64,000 bases of DNA. Source: Trichoplax sp. H2 (taxonomy: Eukaryota; Placozoa; Uniplacotomia; Trichoplacea). The translations under genes and the position numbers were made by a program. How positions within the stretch are numbered: the stretch's first letter is position 1; every line of letters begins with the position of its first letter. The stretch is from assembly GCA_003344405.1 (NCBI GenBank), contig NOWV01000204.1, positions 1 to 64,000 on the forward strand, in the 5' to 3' direction. Positions 1 to 23,042 of the stretch are shown here, in pieces. The notes under the pieces were generated by a model that searched no databases, was not told the DNA's origin, and saw nothing but the letters and a program-made list of their open reading frames with translations.

Positions 1-2595
1 AAAGCGAACACTCAAGTCAATATGGAAAAGCACAAGATAATAGCAGACAACAGCGCCAAGGTAAGTCTATATACAGCATTGAATCAGTTGACTAATTGGA
101 TAATATTGCACACTGACTTACTGGCTCAAGTTCGCAAATGTATCTGAATTCAATAAACGATCATTCCGTGTAAACAATGATATTCAAACATAAGAAAAAG
201 TATAGTCTGTTCGAGTAGATTAGTCGGTAAAGCCAATACTATATTGCTAAATTGAAGGGGCAAGTTGATGATAAAATTAAGCGGCGATCGATTTTAATTA
301 CTGTTTTTACTTTAGATAAAAAGTTTTGAAGTAACTTTGTCCAAATACGACATCATCTTGAATCAATTTATTCATACCAGAGTTAAAACATGTAGCCAAT
401 GTCTCAACCATAAAGGGATCCAATAATTCAAACTCATTAAAACGCTACTTTTATGTTGTTTTATCACCGGTTATAATGAATGCAACATAAACAGTTCACG
501 TGTGCAAATACATTACTCAAAACGAGTATAATGCTTAGGTTGACAACAGAACTATGTTTTCTTTCACTTAACTTAAATTGTATATGATGTATTCACGGTA
601 ATTCTTGATCATATTTTTGATTGATCTAATTTGCAATTTTATATACGTCATAAAGGTTCCAGGTAACAAGTCTATGACTTTTTATATCACCTATATCCAA
701 GCCTTAATAACTCTAAAATTGCAAATTAAAAATAGTCAATCGCGATTAGTAGACAAAGGTGTATCCAAACATGTTCGTCTAGTCGAAAGGCTATCCATTC
801 GTCCTATCCTTCATAGTTTTAAAATCGAATCTTTAGTTATTCTTCAATAACTAGACATAACCATTACTAATTAGCTATAAGGTTGCAATAGCTTATTCTA
901 TCAACTATAAATCGAACACCCATAAGTTGATAGAGCATTATCGTCAATATTCAGTCATTAGCAGATAATCATATAGAGGGAAATGAATTATTAAAAGGTC
1001 AACGTTTAGTCAGTATAACAAAACAAATTTCATTCAAGTAATACGAATACAGAAGTAGAATAAAATCGTATAATAAATATTCACACAGAATCAAATCGTA
1101 TTCTTGCGTCTGCAACTACGACAATTCATGCTTCTAAAACTCATCAATCAAGGCAAGAATAGCATGTACAGTATCATCAAGGGAAATACCTTTTTTAACA
1201 TTTTCTATTCTAGATTTGTTCAATATCATTATTAGATGGATGATATCAATACTTCAAATTCTGGTCATCGTACATCATCACTGACAAAGACAATAACATA
1301 TAAATATAGAATTTTATTTGTTTTCAGCTTGATAACACCTAATATTCAAACAGAATGAGCTTTGAAGTAGCATTACATAATGAAAACTTTGCCAGCCACC
1401 AAGATAATAGATCATTTTTAATTGAAGTCCTAATCTGTAAGGAAACCTTATTATTTCTTTTCATTGAGAAACATCAATCATTCTTACCAATATAAGATCT
1501 GACAGCTTTCCAGCCACTAGAATTGAACGATCTTAAACAGAAAACAAGTAGTTATACGAATACGTATAACGTGCAAAACGAAATATCTAAATCAATGTTA
1601 TTTCCATCAATTAATATGTTAGTAACATAGTAAAGATATAACAGCTACATCATTATGTTTTAATTACTTTCTAAAATGCTTGAATCAACAAGCGAAAATT
1701 GATTATATTTTGAAATAATAATGTCGAAATAAACGAATTAGCATCGCAATTATATTATGCAGTAGCAGTATAAGTTGCTTATGCATGCAGTTTTTATTAA
1801 TTAAATACGACTACCGAACATGCAATATTTACGGTAGGTACTAGTGAACCACGTACAAAATATAGATCGAGTAGTGGTTATGTTAGTATTTTGCTGTAGA
1901 TGAAAACAAATTGATATCCAGTTTATACATTATAATAATAATTGGATTTCGTAAAGCATCAGTGAAAATATGTGCATGACCAACACGTACTTCTTTATTC
2001 TCTCTATCCATCTACTCCCCTTAAAAGAATATGATCATTACATGCATCATTAGAAAGTACGAATAGTTCAATGTTATGGCTTACGATATTAATTACAAGT
2101 TAACCAAACAACCTGTACGCGATTCATTAGATTCTACTTGTGCACTCCGGCTACTTTTACATACACGATACATATACAGTTCAAGTTTGTTTTATTTTAT
2201 ATTTCGCATTTGATCAATATGGCAAAGTCGAGCATTTACAAGCTATCATTTAATATCGGTTATAAGTTTCATTTAAGAGTATATCTTGTTTCATTGTTTG
2301 CATTTTAATTTATCTGCGATATTAATGTAATGTTATAGATCCAAAGAAGCACTTTTTCCAAACTGCAAATACAATTGGTTTGGATTGGACAAGATTGGCT
2401 GCAACTTTGGATCAATCCATCGATGTCGATAGTATTAAAGATAAAGAAAGTAAGGTTTTTGACCAAGCGATGAAATTTCTCAACAAGTGGTATAATAAAA
2501 ATTATCCAAATGTAAATGTTGATCAGCTTCAAGCAGCTTTACGACGAATAGATAGGAACGATATTGCTTTGGCTATTAAGCCCACTAAGACATGA
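1..2595 (+). CDS. Death-domain protein, C-terminal end (partial)
   Basis: Two exons are visible. The first fills 1-60 and ends at a strong donor (GTAAGT); the second is 2339-2595, ending in TGA. The phase that joins them (one base plus two) keeps an open frame. The last exon encodes an ~85-residue death-domain fold: a W in DWTRLAATLD, then FLNKWYNKN, VDQLQAALRRI and DRNDIALAI, the typical pattern of helices 2 to 6 in death domains of adaptors such as FADD or of ankyrin/UNC5-type proteins. Death domains form homotypic signalling assemblies. The domain sits at the extreme C-terminus with only KPTKT after it. The sequence before the domain in this window is polar (S, Q, N, R rich) and uninformative. 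The 5' part of the gene lies outside the window, so the architecture and the exact family are unknown. The separating intron (2.28 kb) is long for this window. Confidence 0.75.
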
Positions 2596-5360
2596 AAATA
2601 TTGTTGCGTAATGGCATATTTTTCAGTGTAATGCTTGTCTTTCGAATAGTAAGTACGATATTATAGATTGAGAAATTGATTATAACTATTAATCCTATTA
2701 AGAACGGAACTGTATTCGTACATGTGGTCGATATTGCGCTTTATTTAACAACTACTTGAAATCGATTAAATTCTATTTCTTTATAAATGAAGTAAAAAAC
2801 TTAAGCAAATTTAATACTCTTTACACTTTGTATTAAGGCTATCATCAGTCATAAAGTAATTTTCAGCTAATTTGTATATCAATTATCGAGTGTAGTGTGC
2901 AGTTGTACAGCCTCTATGAGATGAAAGAGGAAAGCAAACTAGACTTGATTTGTTAAATACCATCAAAAATTTACTAGTATTAATTTTACTATTGTCTTTT
3001 CTTTTCGCATACTTATTTGGAGTCTGGTTGTATCTATTTACACTTGTATTCGTTCTGTATTCTTATTCGACTGCTTTGGCTTAAATAGCGTGTAGTAAGC
3101 TAATTCTAAGGCTCCAACATAAAATCAGACTATCAAGATTTATATAACCATGTTCAATTTTATTACAAGGAAAAACAAACTGTAGCTGTATCTGCAACAA
3201 ACTAGCAACAAGAACCCCTCGATGCATATGCTAATAAACCTAGCACATGTCCTGTTAAGTAATTACAGTGAAAATCCGATTCCTTTAATGATGTTACCAC
3301 ATGAAAATGTTGTAGCAACCTACAGCGTACTCTAAGCCTGAATCTAGACTGTACTCTAAGCATGATTTGATATCGACAGTGCCAGCGTGGCGAGTGGATT
3401 CTAAACCATTTGAGTTCACAATCACTAACTCAAAATTTAAGTTATTAAAATGGAGCAAATCTCTAACTTGATACAATTAGGCAGATACCGTCTTTAGCGT
3501 TAACGTATCGTTAGTGCTACTGCTCGTTGCGTTACTACTGTATTCGTATAGCTGAAATCTCTGCAACCAGAGCAACTTCTGTTTCAATCATTCAGTATCA
3601 GATTATTCACATATTAGTCAATAAAATCATTTTATAACGGCCAAATCAATTTCTTCGCTCAATATAGTGAATACAATATATTTCAACTATATGTTTGCCA
3701 AACCGATACAAATAATTGACCATCATCTAGCAGGAGTAACCGTAACTAACTGCTCTATACTAGTAACATTATTACTTATTCGATCTACAAATCATGAATT
3801 ACATATGCTTGACTGGAAATACTACTAGCTTAGTCATCTAACATAGGCACATAGAGGTAAAGCAGTAACCATGTACTTATTAACATCCACCACTTGCTTT
3901 CATTATTATTGCATATGCTCGCATATACAATAATTAACTACTTTTTCCAATCCTACCAGGATATCGGAATCCGGGGAAGTTATTATTCTAATAACCAGTT
4001 CAACTTCACTCATATTGCGGCAGTCCATACGATATCCACAAATCAACTAATTGTATAAAATCGAAATAAAAGCATTAGAAAATACATTGAAAATAAGCAT
4101 ACGAAAGCAAACTACGTTATTAGACCAATTATAAATGCCGCTTTGCTTAGGAAGCATGAAATTTATGCAGATTACCCTAGACATTAGCAGTTACATTTCC
4201 AATTCTGCTATGCGTCTGCCAAGGCACGTTCTTGGCCCCTAACTAAATACCGTACGGCTAAGAGGATTAAAACGATATTGAGAGGACGATGTTATCCATC
4301 TTTTAGGCTTTATCTTTGTTGGCTGATCATGAAACCGTTCATCAAATGGCATCATATGGTAACCGAAAATATCCTAGTCTGGAAACAATTTTTAGATATA
4401 CCATTGAAGTTTTGGATGATATTCAGAGTAGATACAACGAAATTAATTATTATTGTAAATCGATGATCAATTCGATATAGTATCTTAATTTAGCAAGTTG
4501 ATAATAGTAATTAATGAGCTCAATGCTTTCAACAATAAATCTACTATTAATCTCAATCAGTTGCATAATAACTTTACAGTAATCGTATAACATGGAAGAG
4601 AACATTGCTTACTGCATATACTTTACAGTACAATATTTAGCAATATACCTCGGCCGAAACTTGATACAAACCTAATACTGGGTCTTTATCAAGAATTCCA
4701 ATAGTTACAACAGCAATCAGATATATGCTAGTTGTTGTTTAAACATACAATTCGGATATGGTGAAATTACTTTTATTAAACAATATCTATTCTACTCTAA
4801 CATACCGTTCGCTTTGCTTTAGTAGATCTCTTAGGTACAACATCTTTTAAACAGATAAACTAGCAGGATATTTTCCTTTCTTCAGTACACGGCGTATCTC
4901 TTGGTATAACTTTTCTTGAATGTCAGGATGTTTGCCCAATATACAGTGTCCACAGCACTGTGTTGGCTGACTATATACTGTAGACACGCATGGATATTGG
5001 CAAAATACTACTTGCAATTGCTATCAAAAACAAGCGTGGTAAATGACTGACATACTAAAGTTATCGTTACTACACGTAGTAAAATTGAAATAATTTTCAA
5101 TATTACGAAATCCCCTTTAAAGAATGGTACACATACGAAAGAGGTCTAATTTCATCTGGAAAGACAAGACCATCTCTTTTGGACAATCTTATCAATGTCA
5201 ATTGCTTTTGATGATATCCATTACTTTTGAGTAGCGTTCGTAAAGACCAAATGAACGGTAAACCATCAGGTTTAGGCATCTCTTGCACAGGTTAGGCTTT
5301 CATGATATTCATTATTGTTGCTCTCGGGTGTTTCATGTGTGATTTCGGCTGTTGACTGGA
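2596..5360. other. Intergenic, no gene recognised
   Basis: Downstream of the death-domain gene. AT-rich sequence with only short open frames that have no recognisable motif, no chain of splice sites and no homology I can see. It may contain the 3' UTR of the preceding gene at its left end. Confidence 0.5.
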
Positions 5361-6290
5361 ATACAACTATATTGAGCAAAAACAGGTCCAATGGTAATGA
5401 ATGATGCCGGTGATCTTTGGCACAGTTGTATTAGTATTGTAATGGTGATGAAAGAAGAATGATTCCTTATTATTCCTATACTCCATCTTGCTAAATACCT
5501 TTCCAAATAGGATGATTTAGCTGACTCGGATTTCTTTCACGGATTCGAGTAGTCTTCAACCCGTGCTCTAGCTGCAGCTGCCCGTGGTTCGCTTCTGATA
5601 TTGCCGGCTTGGGAAATGTTCAAGCCGGCATAAATTACATGGCGATGAAAAACAGAAGCAGTGCAGTCAATCACTGTAATACAACCATTATTGAGCAAAA
5701 CAGGTCCAATAGTAATGAGTGATGCTAGTGATCTTTGGCACAGTTGTATTAGTATTGCAATGGTGATGAAAGAAGAATGATTCCTTATTACTCCTATACT
5801 CCATCGTGCTAAATGCCTTCCAAATAAGATGATTTTGCAGACTCGATTTCTTTTCGCGAATTGGAATAGTCTTCAATCCGTGGTTCGCTTCTGATATTGC
5901 CGGCTTGGGAAATGTTCAAGCCGGCATGAATTACATGGCGATGAAAAATGGAAACAGAGTTGACTATAATACTTGTACAACCATTATTGAACAAAACAGA
6001 TCCAATAGTGATGAATGATGCCAGTGATCTTTGGCACAGTTGTACTAGTATTGCAATGGTGATGAAAGAAGAATGATTCCCTATTACTCCTATACTCCAT
6101 CGTGCTAAATACCTTTCCAAATAAGATGATTTTGCAGACTCGATTTCTTTCGCGGATTGGAATAGTTTTCAATCCGTGCTCCAGCTGCAGCTGCCCGTGG
6201 TTCGCTTCTGATATTGCCGGCTTGGGAAACGTTCAAGCCAGCATGAATTACATAGCGATGAACAATGAAAGCAGTACAATCACTGTCAGT
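5361..6290. repeat. Tandem repeat, three units of about 296-319 bp
   Basis: Three head-to-tail copies share the same blocks in the same order. These are ATTGAGCAAA or a close variant (5371, 5690, 5986), a GATCTTTGGCACAGTTGTA block, GAAGAAGAATGATTCC, CCGTGGTTCGCTTCTGATAT and a small hairpin GCCGGCTTG-loop-CAAGCCGGC. Units 1 and 3 carry a CTGCAGCTGCCCG segment that unit 2 lacks. The short open frames found here repeat from unit to unit and so follow from the repeat; they do not look like real genes. Confidence 0.85.
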
Positions 6291-8643
6291 ACCAAATATA
6301 CCTCTACAAGCAATCATGGCGTAGAATTTCAGCTTAGAAATTGTCGAGATCGGGATCGCAAAAGTAAAATGGAGGTCGCTGTTATGCCAGTAATGGCAGC
6401 TTTTGGTGTGGTTACTTCTTGCTATAGCAGATCGACTTGATTCGATATTTTTATAGGAATTTCTATCAACTATTTTGAGTGTATGGGGTAGTATACTGAT
6501 TTCGAATGCCACACCCTTGACAGGCGAGCACACCGATCCAAATCTGCAAGACCTGATGCTTGCCCGACGGCATGATCTGAATACGATCTCATACTGTATA
6601 CTATATCGTAACACGGTACATGCGTTGTAACCCTGTCTTTCCACTGCCAACTTGGTAGGGGTGATGTAACTTGGATGGTGAAAGGTGGTGTGGCAGATGG
6701 AGTGATTATGCGCAGTCCATTGCAATGCTATCGCCATCATGGCTTGCAGTCTTTTCTCGAACATGGCGATCAAATCACTGGTTAACTTGCAATTAAATAG
6801 AAATGCATTCAATTTGGTACTTAGAACGATGGGCAATCTACCTGTCTTCATCGTTCATGACAATAGAACGACATCCAAACGTTGGTTGAACTGCAAGAGC
6901 AACGTTAAAAGAACCATCGGTAAGTTGGAGAGTAGCGAGTCCGTAGTCCATCAATACAGTACTGTATAATAAGTAAGTGGCTTAGGTGTACTATGATCAT
7001 CATCAACGATGTTGAGCCATGGAAAGGATTGCTTGCAATGCTTTCCTACTAGAGTATTGAGTTAGACTGTTAGAAGATGAGATAGGATCGAGATAATGCT
7101 GTCGAAGTGTACAGTGATTATAGGCGAGGAGATGAATTAGGTGCTTAATCATCATCTCCATCATCATATGGAGCATGCGACCATGGCGTACTACAGTCGT
7201 TTTTCGCCATGCCCATCGTCTAGGCAACATTAATCATGCCATGGAAGTCATCAGTTGATAGCTTTCCATCATAAATAGACTTGTCTGTCCATTTTCTATA
7301 TCTTACGAGTATCATTAGGAATGGTTATCGAGAGTACGATCAAGTTGATGTAGAATTGTATTCGACTCTACAACGTTGTATGAGGTGATAGAATAATGTT
7401 GCAGATGAGTTGCATACTGTTACCGTAGAATATCGAGTGCAGTAGTGATAGTTTGAAGGAAACCAGCTACCGCAATGACTACCTAGAGCCTTGTAACACC
7501 AGCATCTGTTTTTATATAGAATCATAACGATTAGTCGTTAAATAGCAATGCTGTACACTTGATTCCAGCAGATGATTAGATTCCCTATTACCATGAAAGT
7601 GATTTACGTTCTACTTAACCAGCAAGAGATTACAACGACCAGGCAAGGAACCAACTCAAGATAGAATCAATCAAGTTCAATTTGGTTCCATCATAATGCT
7701 ATGATTCTGTGTCATGGCAGCCACTCACAGCCGCTAGTGCTGTATTAAATTGTGATAGAATCGGTTAGCTTCAAGGAGTTGATCCCCTATCGATCATACT
7801 GTACGTATATTCGGTGAAAGTACATGAGGAGCTACTATATATTAATTCTAATCAAGAGTTAATCATGTTTCCGGGCCACAACTCGTACTAATAGATTGTT
7901 CTAGTATTGGAACGAAGCCGTTATAGAATCAAGTTCAATTACGTTTTTCCTACCAATTATGTAAGTAATGGATGCTATGCTAAGCTTAGGAATTACTTCA
8001 GCGATCATCTGGCTTAGCCCAACTTATATCAGCAAATTGCTCTATGGCTGAAATCAAACTAGGATAGAGTTGATGAAGTTCAATCACAAGATTCCCTATT
8101 TATAATTATCATTGCAGGAGTATTGCTATGCTACAGTAAGTCATAACAATACCTTTGAAGCGATCTTGTATCTTGGTCTTAACGCGAAGTCGTAATTAAT
8201 GTAAATTTGGCCAAATTAAGTTAAATGATCCTCTCCGATCATGCGCTTATAATGACTTCATTATGGTACAACGCTTAATCAAGATAATAGTACAACGTTG
8301 ACGTTTCTAGGCGGTAATATTTATACCTGCAGATTTCTACAACATTCGAATCGATCAGGTGGAATAGATTATGCTCTGCCAGTCATACGCATACAAGCAA
8401 TCACTTATAAGGCTATACTCAATCCAGACCATTCTTGAATGATTAAATTTTTGCCTGCAATTCATACCTGTAAATTTCTCTGGTATCTAAATGAATTCAT
8501 GACAGAATTATTCAAACTAGATTGAACTCTTTTCTATTGTACACGTTAACTCATTCAAGATGATACTGATACAGTCAAATTTCTTATCTGCCATTCATTT
8601 CAGCAAATTGCTTCAATGTTGTAGTGAAATGAAGATAGAATCC
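6291..8643. other. Intergenic, no gene recognised; possibly degenerate repeats
   Basis: The stretch to about 7500 is somewhat richer in G and C and has scattered open frames without motifs. From about 7560 to 8640 phrases such as ATAGAATCAA, AAGTTCAAT, GATTCCCTAT and CAGCAAATTGCT recur at irregular spacing, which suggests an old, decayed repeat. I see no splice-site chain or protein family here. Confidence 0.4.
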
Positions 8644-8958
8644 ATGGAAAAAAAAATTAAACTATTCTCTACCCGTCATAAAATGAGCTCAGCTCGATTC
8701 CATTGTAGTGGTTATCATTGGTAGCATAAAAGTTAAACTGTATTTGATAATCAACTGCAGATTCTTTGCTATCGTTTAGGCTATAATAAATGATGAACGA
8801 TTCATGACCATGCTGCAACTAGAGCAGTTTACTTACAGAAAGAGTAATAATTTCAATTGCTTTAGAATCAACGTGATCATTATCGTATCCCTATGATGTT
8901 GACATCTTTTGTCATTTTTGAAATATTGTTGACATTGATCATGGGTCTTCTATTGCAG

Positions 8959-11900
8959 ATCAGTCACCTTACCATGGCTTAACTTATTCATCATCCAAGC
9001 AAATCCATACAACAGGTAATCGTACACATTGCATCTTATTACAAATTAAAATAAATACCGATATTTAATAAAAAAATCCTCGCTTCGATTTACTTCGACA
9101 CTACGTTGATTAAAATTGATATTATTGATTTTTGCCTTTAAAAGTATGTTGCGCTAACTTTACTGTACGCTATAATATTGCTACAAATTAAACTAGTATA
9201 CTACTATAATTGATCTTGACAGCATCTAGGTATAATAAAGATTATTATAAGGTTTTGGGCATATCCAGGAATGCCTCTGCAGATGAAATCAAGAAAGCGT
9301 ATTATAAGGTAAAGCTTTTCGCTATAATCGATACTGGGTTCGATCTAGTTTATCATGATCTCAACCTGTCGTATAGTAGAGAATAATAAGATATAAGCAT
9401 TTTTTACGACATAAAGGCATATTTATCAGAAATTTTTGGTAATAAAACGATATATTTGTATCGTATCGGAATTGTCTTGACGTTATAATTGATTGATTGA
9501 ATAAACTTTGTGAATATTGTGTCTTGAACTATAGCTGGCCAAGCGGTATCATCCTGATAGAAACAAAGATGATAAAGAAGCTGCAAAGAAATTTACAGAA
9601 ATTAGCGAAGCTTACGAGGTAGGAAGTTATTGACATTAATACATTATGGAGACAGACATTCAAAGCCTTAGTAATGGATTAGAGATTATTGGTAATAGTA
9701 TAAATAACCAATGTTAATAAATTAATAGTTGTTGCGAAAGCAAATACAATTTCCGTATTCTAAATTATTTCAATATGTTTATTTTTATCGTATTTACATT
9801 AGATATTGAGCGATGCAAGCAAGCGATCCCAATATGACCAGTATGGAACAGCTTTTTCGGGTGGTGGTGCCGGTGCTGGTGGCGCAGGTAGAAACTTTGT
9901 CGCATATTGTATACAGTAATTACGGCCTGTTAAGTCATAACTGCAACAATTTATATATTATTCTATATAATTCTCCAGTATCAATAGAGAAATATATGAT
10001 ATCGAAATAACTTTTTGGCGATATTATTATCTTGAGTATTTTTCTGATTAATATTCGTGCACGCGCTTTTTTTATCACTAATTAAAGGTTATTCGCAAGC
10101 GAGTGCTGAAGACATATTCAAAGAATTTTTTAGTCGTGATGGTCCATTTAGAGGTTTTACTGATTTTGGTGGTTCTCAATTTACAGATAGCACTCAGGTA
10201 TGAAGCTACAGTATTTATGAAGATTAATGTATGTTGTGCCTTAAATTCAACTTTGTTATCTTGTTACTATTGTGTCATGATGGTAATTACACTACTTGAC
10301 TTGGCTATGCCCTACGCGATGCCTTTTCCTTTATAAAACTCTAAAAATGCATATGCTTTAATACTTTAAATTTCAATCCATAGTTTCTACTACGCCTAAC
10401 CTTTATGGAAGCTGTTAAAGGCTGCCGTAAAGAAATTGAAATTCCTATCAGTGCCAATTGCGATAGATGTAAAGGTTCTGGTTCAGAACCTGGTAGTAAA
10501 ATTGTAACATGCACTACGTGTAATGGGACTGGCCAGGTAATTTATTTCAATCTCAATTAAATAGGAAATATCCTTAGCTATCTCATTTATAAAGCATAGT
10601 AATGGTAAATTGTTCTTGCCTAATGTAATGATTTACGCTATTACATTTAAATTATAGCAATATATACAAACTGGCATTTTTAATATGGCTGCAACTTGCC
10701 AAAGGTGTGGCGGAAGAGGTCGCATAGTTACTAAACCATGTAGAAGCTGTAGAGGTCGTGGCACTGTAAAGAAACGCGAGCGAATTTCTGTACATGTACC
10801 TCCAGGTTGATATTTTTAATTACGATCTATGGCTTAATCATAGATAGTTTTCTTAATTGATTATTATCTTCGTTGTTGTTATTAGGTGTTCAAAAAGGAC
10901 AAGCTATGGGAATACCTATTAGCAAATCTGAAGAAGTATCTGTTGTTTTTGAGGTTAGTTGCAATTATAACTGATTTAATTTATTTCTGTATTTATTTAA
11001 ATGGATTTTTTTGCGAACGCTTTCTTAATCGTAGTCTTTGGAGTTATAGCTGCTGTATTAATAGAATATTTATGTCCTAATCGTACTAATATCTCCTGAT
11101 GTAGGTATCAGAAAGCAGCGTATTCGAACGTGATGGTTACAACATACATTCGGAAATTGAAATTTCAGTTACTCAGGTATTTTACTCTTATTTGAAGCTG
11201 TCATACTTTGGTTTTGTACGTGACCAAGAGATTTATGTATGGATGGGCGAAGATAATTTCTATATTTCAATCATTGCTCGGTATAGGCTATACTTGGTGG
11301 TACTATCAGGGTTGATGGAATTCATGGCGCAGTTAATATTAAGGTAATAATTTCTAGGCTTACGATTTTACGAATTATTGGAGATTTTTGTCTGTGTAAC
11401 TTAGATATGGAATATATTAGCATTATTATGTTCTTATTACAATAGATCCCGCGTGGAACTCATTCTCATGAAACGATTAAATTATCCCAGCGTGGTGTGC
11501 AAAAATTACAGAGTACTGGGAAAGGAGATCATTTTGTTCATATTAAGATCAAAGTGCCACGGTATTTAAAGATGAGATTACATAACATTTTATGCACTGA
11601 TAATATGCAGTATTGCAACGACCTCTAAATTTTCTCACCATTAGCAGTTCTACTCCTGTGCTATTTATTTCGGTATAATTTATTTAAATTTACTAAAATA
11701 TCATTGTTATTGATTACTTGCAAAATTCCAGGTCTCTAACACCGAAACAGCAAGCATTAATTTCTGCCTTTGCCGAAGAAGAGAATGAACGCAAAGGTAC
11801 CGTAAACGATGTTAACGATTCACCAGGTAGGAAATTCTACTATATGATCGTAGAATACATTAAAGTTTTTTATTTATTCTGACTTTAAGGTAACTTGCGA

Positions 11901-12064
11901 AGGGTTATCTAATGCTTACACTTCAAATATTATACTTGTGTTTCATTTGTTATACAGAAAGCGAAAGTTGGCTAACGAAACTGAAGAGAACATTTGGATA
12001 TGATGATAGTCATGATCAGATAGAAGGTGAATATGACGAGAGGCGAGAAGAAAAGAAAAATTAA
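8959..12064 (+). CDS. DNAJA3: Mitochondrial DnaJ/Hsp40 co-chaperone (DNAJA3/Tid1 type)
   Basis: Thirteen exons join in phase: 8959-9015, 9223-9308, 9535-9618, 9803-9887, 10088-10197, 10384-10536, 10658-10805, 10886-10953, 11105-11176, 11287-11343, 11446-11561, 11732-11826, 11958-12064 (TAA). They give about 412 residues. The J domain starts at [14 protein letters not shown] and has the HPD triad in [11 protein letters not shown] Gly-rich linker follows, then exactly four zinc-finger motifs ([32 protein letters not shown]) and the C-terminal substrate-binding domain ending in [15 protein letters not shown]. The block [18 protein letters not shown] is the DNAJA3 signature, separating it from cytosolic DNAJA1/2. 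The family stimulates Hsp70 ATPase in the mitochondrial matrix. The residues before the J domain (KQIHTTASRYNK) look like the end of a mitochondrial presequence. The first exon is not certain: an ATG at 8644 (or in-frame at 8683), ending at 8710 before a weak GTTATC donor, would join in phase and give a basic N-terminus. Confidence 0.93.
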
Positions 12065-14239
12065 ATACTGGCGTTTAACCTATTCATCACAGTTTCCAGA
12101 ATGTTTTTATTATACAGTACTGTTGTTTACATTATTGGCCAAATTTATACCATCTCATCAAGCGAAAAAATTTATGTATTGTCTGTTAATTCACTTGTAT
12201 CATAGACGATGTTGTGGATATTACAAGTTAATTATTTTAATACAATTTGCAAAATGATCAATGATTTCCACTAACTCTGAATGTTTATTTAATCACAGTT
12301 AGACAGCAATAGATTAAGTTGATTAATTGATTATATACAACGTACGTACGTATATCTACAAGACTGTAATACCTTTGCATAACTTATCGGCTCCATACTA
12401 CTGCAGTTTCATAAACTCACTGTCGTTCTAGGAATTAAAAATAAATATTAAGTTCAAATTTTATTCTGAAACTGTACTTGTAAACAAGTTGATCATTATG
12501 ATACTTGTATTATATTCTAGTAAAGTTGTCTTGATGTAGAGTGCGTTTATGGTATGCGTAGTGTGATTAATATGAGCTTGCTGATTAAGTACGCTACTAT
12601 AATCAGATGATTAAGATTCTCCGTTCACTTGACAATTTTTATCAGTTGCTACGCTTCTTACGGTATGTAATTCTGATTAGTTATAAATGATATCGGTATC
12701 ATATCTTACTGTTATGCCAAGTCTAAGCGGTAATTGAAGTTGCTGCATAAAAGAGTTACTTGTACAGCTTATTTAGTTTCTGACTTAAAATAAACGCTTT
12801 ATTTTCAATCTCTAAAAATGACCGTAATGCAATGGAATGAAAATGCAATGTGAAATACGGATGGAAATTCCTACTGTATTACGCTAGACGATCCTTGATG
12901 AGTAGGCTATTGGTTAGTATCGATATCATACATATGTTATTAATAGGAGTTAGAAACTCACAAATTGCTTTAAGAACTACATTAATGCAATGAGATTAAC
13001 ACCTATAGACATAATTTTTATTTCAGAAAATAAGTGAGATGTTATATAATGGCCAGGAATAAAACGAAAATCAATCATGCTAACACTTTTAATAAGTATC
13101 TTTATAGTACTACCAGAGTTAATTCAACCAAAATCGTACTTGTACATCAGATAACGCCATGAACCTTGTTTTATACCGCATTCTTCAATTTCAATTATTT
13201 TCTAGCTAAAAATGTGTTTATTTACGGTATCAAGTAGACCAAAATAAAAATATTTCATTTCGACCATTATAAATACATCAAAGAGGCAAATTTATAAGCC
13301 GGTAATTCTACATTAAGTGAATGACATCAGTTAATAATTGTATTAACTACATTATTAACTCACACTAATTGCACAAGTTTCAGCATCGTGTACAAGAATT
13401 ATTGTTGAGGATTATTTCACGTTTACATCATGCTACCAAAGCTAGTGTTTATCATCTGTTAAGATACCATTACTGCGTGAACTTACGATATGAAACATGT
13501 TGTCAGTAATATAAATATAATTTCTTTTAGCGATCAAGACCAACAACATGAAGCTATAAAAAAATACTATACGTACAACGATGTCAGCTCAGGAAATAGT
13601 GCGACGATAAATAGGCCAATTACATACGATGGCAGGCTTCTTTTATCATTGTCATTATTATGATATTAACTTGCGGATGTAGCAAACAAAGTGTAATGAC
13701 GGAAATACAGATATAACATTTTGCTAAAAATCTTCTGATAGGATAAAAGGTACACACCAGTTTAAAGTCTATCATATCTGCTCCGTAGTCAATTAACTAA
13801 TCGTAAGGTGAGCTAGGAATTAAAAAATAAAATATTTAAGACCAACCACCCTATCATATATGACATCAACAAGAAATATTCTTGCTTTCATCAATTTTTA
13901 GGAGAATTTTGCAGGTTGCCACAGGTAAATCAATACAAGTCATAGTAACGTTTCATCGGATAGGACTACGACACCGTTCATGTTTATAATGACTTAATGA
14001 GCTATATATACAAGCTTTTCACTGAATATCCATGAAACGCTAAAATTTACTAACAAATACACAAAAGCGAGCTAAACATAAACATTCATTCATTTTGTTG
14101 CATATTGTTTTAAAGAGCTAAATTTCATATACTGCAAATAACTATAATAATGCGATTTTTTTAAATACTAGTATTCATGAGATGAAATGAAAAGAAATGT
14201 ATTCACATGATCAATAATGCCTAAGCTGACTTCACGAAT
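12065..14239. other. Intergenic between convergent DNAJA3 and formin genes
   Basis: The two flanking genes end towards each other, so this 2.2 kb should hold both 3' UTRs. The sequence is AT-rich with AATAAA-like motifs on both strands. No coding exon or repeat array was recognised. Confidence 0.5.

Positions 14240-23042
<8,803 letters not shown>

Noticed and set aside
6105-6851. 248-codon open frame on the minus strand
   Set aside because: Its 3' part is simply the third tandem-repeat unit. The rest has no motif, no splice context and unremarkable composition.
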